Origin: Saccharomycopsis phalli
Taxonomy: Eukaryota > Ascomycota > Saccharomycetes > Ascoideales > Saccharomycopsidaceae
DNA: 64,000 nucleotides
NCBI GenBank assembly: GCA_020342235.1
Contig: CP073219.1
Span: 124,001 to 188,000 of the forward strand
Reading direction: 5' to 3'
Below the pieces are notes generated by a model. It saw nothing but the letters and a program-made list of their open reading frames with translations, was not told where the DNA came from and ran no database searches. This document shows, piece after piece, positions 1 to 7,272 of this stretch (within the stretch, counting starts at the first letter, position 1; every line of letters begins with the position of its first letter). The position numbers and the translations under genes are program-made.

Positions 1-162
1 ATGGTTTTTGGTTGGTTGGTAGTTTCTTGGTTGGCCATTTCTGGTTGGTTGATAATAATTCCTGGTTGGTTGGCCATTTCTGTTTGGTTGGCAATTTCTT
101 GGCTGGCAATTTCTTGGCTGGCAATTTCTTGATTAGCCGTTTCTTGGTTGGCCATTTCCGAC
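1..162 (-). repeat. N/Q/E-rich tandem repeat coding the Mch1 central loop
   Basis: Degenerate units of about 15-21 nt (minus strand GCCAACCAAGAAATT-like) are read in frame with MCH1. They give EMANQETANQEIASQEIASQ-type sequence after transmembrane segment 6. The array continues beyond the left edge. Every unit keeps the frame open, so it is coding rather than a 3' UTR array. Confidence 0.75.
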
Positions 163-878
163 TGCTCAACATGTCTCAAGTGGTCCACAAAGTCCATCAG
201 CTTTTCTATAGTGAGAATGCAAGAGGAGGTGTAGCTGAGGAACCCAACCACCAAGTAGAGAACACACAAGAATCGAAACGTCTTGGGTATATCCAAGACA
301 AGCGAGTCCTGTGTCTGCGTGTGGAACCATCCGACCTTCTGGACGAGCTTGGAGAAGATCAAGGACGACAACCCATAACAAGTCACTGGCAAACTGATGC
401 TGAGACCCTTGATGTCGGGGTAGATGTTTGCGCACGTAAGAAGACTGGCAAAATAAAGACAGCTGGTGCCAAAGCCAATGAGCGAAAAGCACGCCGTCAT
501 TAGCATGTAGCCACCACGGGAATCGTATATCCAGGCTGCGGTATAATAGCTAGGTACAAAAGATGCAATTGCAAGAATCGAGAGTAGCACCGTGCCGTAA
601 ATGTCGGCCAAGTTTCCGATAATCGGCAATAGCAAGTACATTCCAATGGAGGACATGCCGCCAATGACGTTTATTTGCACTTGCGAGTAGCCCAACACCT
701 TGGTGAAGTATGGGGTCCATAGCGAGAACAAGATGATGGTTCCTGCGCAAATGCAGTTTAAAAGCGCGACAAAAAAGGCGTATCGTTTCAACGCCGCCTG
801 ACTCTTTATTTGGAGGTGTTTAGAAATGAACACACGGGCTGGCCGAGTGAGGATGATCTCGAGGTTGGACGGGACCAT
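1..878 (-). CDS. MCH1: Mch1-like MFS transporter (3' part beyond window)
   Basis: This is an open frame from ATG at 878 down to the left edge with no stop, so the C-terminal half is missing. The protein begins MVPSNLEIILTRP and shows about six hydrophobic segments over 230 residues. The blocks YLLLPIIGNLADIYG, SLLTCANIYPDIKGLSIS and LPVTCYGLSSLIFSK match what I know of yeast Mch1. Mch1 is a vacuolar major-facilitator protein related to monocarboxylate permeases, although no monocarboxylate transport has been shown for it. The visible part corresponds to the first six-helix bundle and the start of the central loop. The central loop is odd: it turns into an Asn/Gln/Glu-rich tandem repeat at the window edge (separate entry). 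Identity is fairly sure; substrate is unknown. Confidence 0.82.
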   Translation of the reverse strand, partial: MVPSNLEIILTRPARVFISKHLQIKSQAALKRYAFFVALLNCICAGTIILFSLWTPYFTKVLGYSQVQINVIGGMSSIGMYLLLPIIGNLADIYGTVLLSILAIASFVPSYYTAAWIYDSRGGYMLMTACFSLIGFGTSCLYFASLLTCANIYPDIKGLSISLPVTCYGLSSLIFSKLVQKVGWFHTQTQDSLVLDIPKTFRFLCVLYLVVGFLSYTSSCILTIEKLMDFVDHLRHVEQSEMANQETANQEIASQEIASQEIANQTEMANQPGIIINQPEMANQETTNQPKT

Positions 879-964
879 GGAATGCACGAGTGATTTTGTG
901 GGTTGATTTTTCCGGGTGAAAAACGGGTGAGGTACGATATGGATGATTGAATGGGGTGTGAATC

Positions 965-1560
965 GTCAAGAACAAATATAATTAGAGTAGTCAAGAACAA
1001 ATATAATTAGAGTAGTCGAGATATAATATCAATTAAAGTAGTTAAGACATGATATCAATTAAAGTAATCAAGACATGATATCAATTAAAGTAATCAAGAC
1101 ATGATATCAATTAAAGTAACCAAGACATAATATCAACTAAAGTAATCAAGAGCATAATATCAATTAGAAGTAATAAAGAACATAATATCAATTAGAAGTA
1201 ATAAAGAACATAATATCAACTGGAGGCCTAAGCAAAATCATAATACCAGTCGAGGTAACCAAGGAACATAATATCAACTAGAAGCTTAATCAATCAGTAT
1301 AATCGACCAGAAGGTATCAGAAGGTAACCAGAAGGTATCAGAAGGTAACCAGAAGGTATCAGAAGGTAACCAGAAGATAACCAGAAGGTAACTAGAAGGT
1401 AACCAGAAGGTAACTAGAAGGTAACCAGGGTCATATCAACCAGAAGCGTAGCATAGTCAGAAACGTAGCATAGTCAGAAACGTAGCATAGTCAGAAACGT
1501 AGTGTAGTGTAGCATAGTTAGAACGTAGCATAGTCAGAAACGTAGCATAGTCAAAAGTGT
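965..1560. repeat. Three adjacent degenerate minisatellites between MCH1 and SFT2
   Basis: The MCH1 promoter side and SFT2 3' flank are filled by three successive arrays. From about 965 to 1300 the unit is about 26 nt (GTAATCAAGACATGATATCA plus a short tail). From about 1308 to 1432 it is about 20 nt (AGAAGGTATCAGAAGGTAAC). From about 1440 to 1560 it is 17 nt (GTAGCATAGTCAGAAAC). Copies differ by point changes and small indels. No open frame here looks coding. Confidence 0.85.
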
Positions 1561-1566
1561 AGTCAC

Positions 1567-2190
1567 CTAAAAACCCATCAAACTAATCGCCTGACGTCCC
1601 CCAGAAGTCGTCAACATACTCAATGCCTGTGCCCCAAACGGAAAGTAGCTCACGGTATAATACAAAACTGCCGCCATCTCCAACACCCCGCTGATGATGG
1701 TCAAAATCGTGCTCTTGACCACCACCGAAAAGTATATCGTCGACACCACTGTCACCACAAAAAATGCGGAAAAATAGATCCGCTCCTTTGAGACCATGTG
1801 TTTCAAGTACGCCATCGGGCCGTTCAAGAGCGCAAACGCAACTACAAAGAGCAACGAGCCCATGGACCACAAGAGTCCAAATTTGCGGGGCTGGAGAGCC
1901 AACACTGGGAACAACACAAAGCTCATGGCAAAGAAAAATAGCGCAGCCAATATCGCCACCACAAACCCGACAATCCGCTCAAACCTCGAGAGCGCAAACC
2001 ACGACGGTTCCTGGACCGCCTCTTCCCGCTCGTAAATCGGAAGCCGCAGATACAAGTTGTTGGCGGAGTCTGTGAGATTGTCCTTCCACGATCCAAACAC
2101 CGACCCCACGTTCTCTGTAACGCTCGTGCCGGCGTTCCGCGACCCCGACCAACTATTCCACTGTTCACTCAAACTCGGTCCATCTGACAT
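1567..2190 (-). CDS. SFT2: Sft2-type Golgi transport membrane protein
   Basis: The 207-residue protein has a polar N-terminus followed by four membrane segments. The motif FPVLALQPRKFGLLWSMGSL and the end YYTVSYFPFGAQALSML are hallmarks of yeast Sft2, a tetra-spanning protein of late-Golgi/early-endosome membranes that helps SNARE-dependent fusion of retrograde vesicles. The start used is the ATG at 2190 (MSDGPSLSEQW). The longer open frame begins at a TTG three codons upstream and is not needed. Length agrees with S. cerevisiae Sft2 (about 215). The 3' end abuts a minisatellite; a CACGTG lies about 75 bp upstream of the start. Confidence 0.93.
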   Translation of the reverse strand: MSDGPSLSEQWNSWSGSRNAGTSVTENVGSVFGSWKDNLTDSANNLYLRLPIYEREEAVQEPSWFALSRFERIVGFVVAILAALFFFAMSFVLFPVLALQPRKFGLLWSMGSLLFVVAFALLNGPMAYLKHMVSKERIYFSAFFVVTVVSTIYFSVVVKSTILTIISGVLEMAAVLYYTVSYFPFGAQALSMLTTSGGRQAISLMGF

Positions 2191-2263
2191 TGTTTCCAAA
2201 AAAGAACTAATCTCCAGCAGACGAAATTTCTCGCCCCACTTGAAAAACCAGAAAGCACTACAT

Positions 2264-2269
2264 CACGTG
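2264..2269. promoter_or_regulatory. CACGTG (Cbf1-type) site upstream of SFT2
   Basis: ATCACGTGAT is a perfect palindrome between the divergent 5' end of SFT2 and the 3' end of RPL24. In CTG-clade yeasts this motif is the known binding site of Cbf1. Binding here is inferred. Confidence 0.4.
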
Positions 2270-2310
2270 ATTTACATTTTCATACAATCTGTTATAAATT
2301 AGATGTTACA

Positions 2311-2784
2311 TTAACGGGAAGTGGCTTGGACCTTTTGGAAAGCACCCTTGGCACCCTGCTTCGAAACCTTGGCGCCTCCGGATTGAGAAGCAACCAACTT
2401 GGCCTTAGCAGCCTTTCTCTTGGACTTCTCGAGCTTCTTCTTCTCCTTAGCAGCAGCCAAGTCAGCGTCTCTGTTGGCCTTTCTAACCTCTGGCTTTTGC
2501 GATCTTCTCTCCTTGATCAAGTCCAAAGAAGCACCGACAATAGCTCTCTCGTGCTTGACGGTCTTTCTCGATCTCTTCTTGGAGACTTCCTCGGTAATAC
2601 CCTTCTTGTGGTGTCTTCTGTACAAGACAGTCCACGAAATTCTTCTTGGGTTCTTTCTTTGCAAAAACAAAGAGGCAGACTTGGAGTTTTGGAATCTGAA
2701 AACCTTGCTGTCTCCTCTAACAAATAAAGTTCCTCTACCTGGGTAGATCTTAGAACCTGAAAATGAATCAACTTCGACCTTCAT
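2311..2784 (-). CDS. RPL24: 60S ribosomal protein L24 (eL24)
   Basis: The 157-residue basic protein begins [20 protein letters not shown] and contains the L24e domain with [19 protein letters not shown] and [19 protein letters not shown] long basic helical tail follows ([17 protein letters not shown]). It is a structural protein of the large subunit that joins late in assembly and forms a bridge to the 40S subunit. There is no intron in the coding part. It is divergent from RPL30 with about 410 bp between the ATGs; the same two genes are neighbours in S. cerevisiae (RPL24A/RPL30). Codon use is strongly biased to TTG, AGA and GGT/GGA. Confidence 0.97.
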   Translation of the reverse strand: MKVEVDSFSGSKIYPGRGTLFVRGDSKVFRFQNSKSASLFLQRKNPRRISWTVLYRRHHKKGITEEVSKKRSRKTVKHERAIVGASLDLIKERRSQKPEVRKANRDADLAAAKEKKKLEKSKRKAAKAKLVASQSGGAKVSKQGAKGAFQKVQATSR

Positions 2785-3194
2785 ATCTAAACGTTAGCAC
2801 TGGCCTCATTTATATTGATGAATTTACGTGTGTCATTTTCCTCGCAACCTCAAACAACGGCACTTCAAAAAGCCCAGTGTATACACGGGCATTCCACATT
2901 CTTCATATAATCTCCTTTTAACGCCAATTCACCAAATGCACTGTCAAAAATTACTTACCTTTGAGTTAATGAATCTTCCAATATCGAATCGCAAATGTTT
3001 TTCAGACTCTCAAGGTGCGACCGTGACTATCACGTGTTATATATTGGCTTAAAGTATTGGTATCGCCAAAACCCGTGTGACAGTGGACGCGAACCCCTTG
3101 TGTAATGCACGTGAACACGCCTTTTTCACAGAAAAATTTTTATTTTTCAATCCTTTATATTCATTCCGGAGTGCAATACTAATCAAGCGCAGAG
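2785..3194. promoter_or_regulatory. Shared divergent promoter of RPL24 and RPL30
   Basis: The 410-bp intergenic region feeds both ribosomal protein genes. It holds two CACGTG cores at 3031-3036 and 3108-3113, and a T-rich stretch just upstream of RPL30 (about 3122-3150). Cbf1 together with Tbf1 is known to drive ribosomal protein genes in Candida. The E-boxes are seen directly; their use is inferred. Confidence 0.55.
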
Positions 3195-3509
3195 ATGGCC
3201 CCAAAGAAATCCCAAGATAACTTCAACTCTAAATTGGCTTTAGCCATCAAGTCTGGTAAATACTACTTGGGTTACAAGTCCAGTGTCAAGTCCTTGAGAC
3301 AAGGAAGAGCCAAGTTGATTGTGTTGGCTGCCAACACTCCAACTTTGAGAAAGGCTGAGATTGAGTACTACGCCATGTTGTCCAAGACCCCAGTCTCTTA
3401 CTTCCAAGGTGGAAACAACGAGTTGGGAACTGCCTGTGGTAAATTGTTCAGAGTTGGTGTTTTGGCCATTACCGATGCCGGTGACTCTGACATTTTGGGC
3501 ACTATCTAA
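3195..3509 (+). CDS. RPL30: 60S ribosomal protein L30 (eL30)
   Basis: The 104-residue protein [20 protein letters not shown] has the L7Ae/L30e fold signatures [20 protein letters not shown] and [20 protein letters not shown], and matches yeast L30 over its whole length. It is a large-subunit protein that also binds kink-turn RNA. In S. cerevisiae, RPL30 has an intron right after the start codon and L30 represses that splicing. Here the coding frame is continuous from ATG to TAA, so an intron-based feedback inside the coding region is absent. A 5' UTR intron cannot be excluded. No CTG codon is used. Confidence 0.97.
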   Translation: MAPKKSQDNFNSKLALAIKSGKYYLGYKSSVKSLRQGRAKLIVLAANTPTLRKAEIEYYAMLSKTPVSYFQGGNNELGTACGKLFRVGVLAITDAGDSDILGTI

Positions 3510-3624
3510 GTGTTCCAATGGGAGAGTAGTAACTTGCGAAAAATGAGCCATTGTTAATAGTGAATAGACGTGGAGTTATGCAATTGTAGAGGTAGTATGC
3601 TGCAGCAGTGATTTGGAGAGTATG

Positions 3625-4030
3625 ATTTGGAGTTAATGTGGTGTGAGTTAGTGTGAATTTAGAGCCAATATGGATTGGTAAGGCAATGTGAGTAAAATGG
3701 AAACTATGAGTAAAATGAAAGTTAATGTATAAAAAGAAAGTCAATGAGTATTATGGAAACCAATGTATAAAAAGAAAGTCAATGACAGTTATGGAGACCA
3801 ATGAGTATAGTAAAAGTCTATAAGTACAATGAAACTCTATGTATATTATGGAAACCAATGAGCATAATAAAGTCAATGTGCATTATGGAAACCAACTAGT
3901 ACAATGGAAACTAACTAATATAATAAAAGTCTATGACTATTATAGAAACCAATCAGCATAATAAAAGTCTATGTGTATAATAAAAGTCTGAGTATAATAA
4001 GTCTGAGTATAATAAAAGCCAGTACAAGTC
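3625..4030. repeat. Degenerate tandem repeats downstream of RPL30
   Basis: About 400 bp of drifting units combine GGAAACCAATGAG, AGTATAATAAAAGTCTATG and related pieces, with a period near 30-35 nt. AT-rich, without a plausible gene. The remaining stretch to 4581 contains a poly-purine run near 4290-4325 and nothing else I recognise. Confidence 0.7.
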
Positions 4031-4581
4031 TGCAAAAACCAGCTAAAAACGTGACTGGTGCGGCTTGCGATTCACCATGCGTCTGGGTATTGCCATAGAT
4101 TAGCAATATATAAAACTACTCATCTGGTGGAATGAGGCGACGGCAAAAGTAGTCTATAATTGTCAAAGACGCCGTGACAAGACGTTGGAATGATACATTA
4201 ATTTCCAATGATAAGCAACGGTAAATAGCTGCATGATGCGAAATCACACCCTACAAGAGCTAATATTGTATGTAATAGACTGCCCATCAAAAGATAAAAA
4301 AAAAGATAAAAAGATAAAAGATAAAAGCCCGGCAAAGGGCTACTATGATACAAAGTCAGCAAGTAGATGAAACTTAATATCACAATATCAAAGGCAAAGA
4401 CCACGGGCAAAAAGACTGCAAAAAAAAAGAGACCACAGCAGGGCCTGGAAAAAGCATTTGAGCAAAGTGCTTTGTAACAGTCAAACAATACAGTCATGAA
4501 AGTCTCGACAAAATAGGAGCCATGTAGATGATTGTACGATCCGACGCTACAAAGAAAGATTGCAGAAATGCGTACCCGGGC

Positions 4582-5322
4582 CTATTCTTGAGTCGCATAG
4601 TCAAAATCAAAAAAGTCGTCTGGGGATTCCTGTTTAACGGCGACAGCAGCGCGTTGTAATTGAGGCAACTTCTTTTCAAGATTTCTCATTGACTTTTTCA
4701 GCTCTTTCCCACATTTCGTGACCTTGAACGATCCTGCCCGCATAGTACACGCACGCTTGGGGATAGTAATGACCAACGACCGTTCTTCGGTGTTGAGCTT
4801 GTGGTTGACGACCGTGGACTTGTCGATGATCAACTTGCTGTAGTTGAGATTGCTGTAGTCATCGAAGCTAATGACCTTCTTCAAGTCGTCCTTGTCGGAG
4901 TAAACCACAAGGTCGAATCGGTTCATCTTCTGCTGGATCGCTAAAAACTTGAGCTTGTAGTCGTCAAAGTTGAAATGGAGCTTATCGATGATCGCCCCAA
5001 CGAAACCTTGGTTAGTAAAATCTGGAGATTGCTTGGCTCCAGGAACCGTATGTTGGATCCAGCTGTTGACCGTTCTTAGATGGTCGCGGTTTATGGACTT
5101 TGTGAACTTAACCTGGTAGTTCCGATGGTTCTCTTGCGTGGTTAGTCGTAGTGTGGGCTTGAGCTTGCCTAGATGTTGGTTGATATACGTTTCCTTCTGC
5201 TGGCGTAACGTGCGTTTGGAATCGCCGGCCAAGGAGTTTCCTTGGTAAGCGTTCCAGCCGCAATATTTGCCTTCATCGAGGGCCGACTGAATTCCATTGG
5301 TATAGGACGTAATGTCTGTCAT
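4582..5322 (-). CDS. Unrecognised protein with basic middle and acidic C-terminal tail
   Basis: The 246-residue frame starts at an ATG at 5322 (MTDITSYTNGIQSALDEG). I do not recognise it. It has no signal peptide or membrane segment. The middle (about 55-185) is a mixed alpha/beta-looking stretch with many Lys/Asp. Residues about 205-230 form a basic, probably helical segment (KELKKSMRNLEKKLPQLQ). The end DDFFDFDYATQE is short, acidic and aromatic, like some transcription or chromatin interaction tails. Codon use is like the neighbouring genes and there is a clean 3' end, so I take it as real. Its upstream region carries a cluster of four Reb1-type sites, which suits a genuine promoter. Confidence 0.65.
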   Translation of the reverse strand: MTDITSYTNGIQSALDEGKYCGWNAYQGNSLAGDSKRTLRQQKETYINQHLGKLKPTLRLTTQENHRNYQVKFTKSINRDHLRTVNSWIQHTVPGAKQSPDFTNQGFVGAIIDKLHFNFDDYKLKFLAIQQKMNRFDLVVYSDKDDLKKVISFDDYSNLNYSKLIIDKSTVVNHKLNTEERSLVITIPKRACTMRAGSFKVTKCGKELKKSMRNLEKKLPQLQRAAVAVKQESPDDFFDFDYATQE

Positions 5323-5818
5323 GTTCTTTGGTGCTTGTGAATAGTAGGTTACTTTAGTAAATAAAACACATGTGTATAATAGTCTGGCTTTCTGGTTAAT
5401 ATATGGTTTCGTGGACTTTTTTTTTTTCTGTGTTCCGTTTGTTGGCTTCTAATAAATTTGGCGGTTGATAACTAATAGCGTGTGAGGAGTGGTCATATAT
5501 GTAATCCTAATTCAGTAACCCCCCCGATTACAAATCTTTCCCAATTGTCCCGGCTCCTTGGCGTATTGGCTCCGCCAATGGCTATTTTCGCCAACGTGAC
5601 TAATAAAATTTTTTTTTACAAGCGAATTTAATGACCATTGCCTTGTCTGGTGGCAAAAACATGATATCATCAGCTTACACAAGGTGGCGTTACAATTAGG
5701 TCATGGTAAGCAAAAACAAATCTACTGCGTCATGGAAGCAAGACACTGAGAAAAATGCAGCAGCACCTGCGGAATATATGGTAAACTGAAACACTGCGCT
5801 CATTGGCTGAGTCGTGTT

Positions 5819-5959
5819 CCCGGGTAAATACGCATGGTGACGCAATACGATGCGATCAAATTCCCGGGTAACATGTCTTGCAAAGGCCTTCCGAAATCGG
5901 TCTCGGGACGAGGGGGACGTTGCTTTTTGAGTCCGGGTAACTGTATTATAGTTTACCCG
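5819..5959. promoter_or_regulatory. Cluster of four Reb1-type CGGGTAA sites
   Basis: CGGGTAA occurs at 5821-5827, 5865-5871 and 5934-5940, and its complement TTACCCG at 5953-5959. The first two are extended to CCCGGGTAA. The cluster sits 500-640 bp upstream of the ATG at 5322 and just beyond the 3' end of the gene at 6111-6542. CGGGTAA is the known core of the nucleosome-excluding and terminating factor Reb1. The cluster could set a promoter boundary or terminate transcription from the right. Confidence 0.5.
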
Positions 5960-6110
5960 GCCACCTCGCATCTGCCCTCATTCAACATCCAACTACAGGT
6001 GTGTCCATTTACGCTAAAAACCCAATATGCCGTTTTATTAAATCCATTTTTAATAGTACCAACGTCGATGTACATGACCCGACTAATATACACAGATTGC
6101 CCGAGGGAAC

Positions 6111-6542
6111 CTAGCCTCGGGCGAAATTCATAAACGAAGCGTCGTTCTCTAACTTGCTCACCTCGATGTTGCGCTGGATGTCAAAGAACGTGCGGATGTT
6201 CCCGTGAGGAGTGAATTGAATCATGCCTCCATCTGGGTGGTGGAACTCGGGCCATTGTTCCTTGGCGTGGTGGAGCTGCGGCTTTTTCCACTGGGGCTCC
6301 TCGTCAAAAGAGTCTCTTCGTCTCTTGGAGATGGTGTTGTTCATTTGGTGGGCCTGGATGCTCTGTATTTGTGCGTCGTTCCATTGCTGGATGTTTCCAA
6401 TGTTGTTGTTCACGTTGAAACCATTGTATTGGTCCTGCTGGGGGAACTGGTCTGGGAGGAATTGTTTGGGGTTGCACTCATATGAGATGTCCAAACAGGC
6501 GGCAGAGTTCATGTTGGAGCAGGCTGAAGGGTAGTAGAACAT
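6111..6542 (-). CDS. Unrecognised small Asn/Gln-rich protein
   Basis: The 143-residue frame has its ATG at 6542 (MFYYPSACSNMNSAAC). I do not recognise it. The first half is rich in Asn, Gln, Pro and Tyr (QFPQQDQYNGFNVNNN). A nuclear-localisation-like SKRRRDSFDEEPQWKK follows at about residues 72-87. The C-terminal half is compact and aromatic (QWPEFHHPDGGMIQFTPHG). It has no membrane segment. The mix of low-complexity N-terminus and basic patch suggests a nuclear regulator, which is inference only. A short AT-rich repeat lies just upstream of the start. Confidence 0.55.
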   Translation of the reverse strand: MFYYPSACSNMNSAACLDISYECNPKQFLPDQFPQQDQYNGFNVNNNIGNIQQWNDAQIQSIQAHQMNNTISKRRRDSFDEEPQWKKPQLHHAKEQWPEFHHPDGGMIQFTPHGNIRTFFDIQRNIEVSKLENDASFMNFARG

Positions 6543-6554
6543 GATGAGAAGACA

Positions 6555-6625
6555 ATGAATGGAGTGTAATAATGGAGTGTAATAATGGAGTGTAATAATA
6601 GAGTGTAAGAGTATAAGAGTGGAGT
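6555..6625. repeat. Short tandem repeat upstream of the 6111-6542 gene
   Basis: Three to four copies of GGAGTGTAATAAT (about 15-nt period) lie 15-80 bp upstream of the ATG at 6542, in its promoter or 5' UTR. The rest, up to about 6950, holds no recognisable gene. Confidence 0.7.
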
Positions 6626-6949
6626 AAGACTGTAGATTGGGGAGGTAAAAATAAGGAATGGAATTTCATAGGACAGTGCAGGTTAAATACAAATTACAAG
6701 GTTAGCAACACTGTACCCCAATAGAGAAGGAAGCTAGGTATTTAAGATGGGGGATGCATTTCCGAAGAGACATTTGCAACAGAAGAGCATTGTGAAAAAA
6801 GCCATTTGTGTGCTTCATATTACAGCAGACTACATGGCAGGGGGATGGCTGGCTCTTCTCAGGTTGCGTGCCCGGGTGTAAATGGTTGCGTGCCCGGAAC
6901 CAAAGCGACTGCATGCCTGGACATGAAGTAGGCAGTGTATTGAGTCAAT

Positions 6950-7272
6950 GGAGGAATCGGGATGAGTTTATAGGTGCTTGGATGAAACAATGGGGGTATT
7001 GGGATGATGTCATGGAGGTCTGTATAAATTAATAGGTATTGGGATGATGTAATAGAGGTCTGTCTAAATTAATAGGTATTTGCATGAGTTTATAGGTCTG
7101 TACAATCCAATTGGTATTTGTATGAGTTAATAGGTCTGTATAAATAAATAGACATTTGCATGAGCTAACAAGACTATGTCAATAGAGATTTGCTGTGCTA
7201 ATAGAGGTTGGTGATATCGAGCTAATAGAGGTTGGTGATATCGAGCTAATAGAGGTCAGAGATACTGAACTA
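6950..7272. repeat. Minisatellite abutting and echoing the PMC1 3' end
   Basis: Units of about 30 nt, such as AATAGGTATTTGCATGAG and GAGCTAATAGAGGTTGGTGA, run directly into the PMC1 stop codon at 7270. Several copies resemble the last PMC1 codons (plus strand CTAAATAGACGCTTTTGCATG at 7270-7290). For example AAATAGACATTTGCATG lies near 7145-7161. Confidence 0.75.

Noticed and set aside
5696-6133. Frames of 91 and 99 codons between the two orphan genes
   Set aside because: They overlap each other on opposite strands, span the Reb1 cluster and have no coding character.
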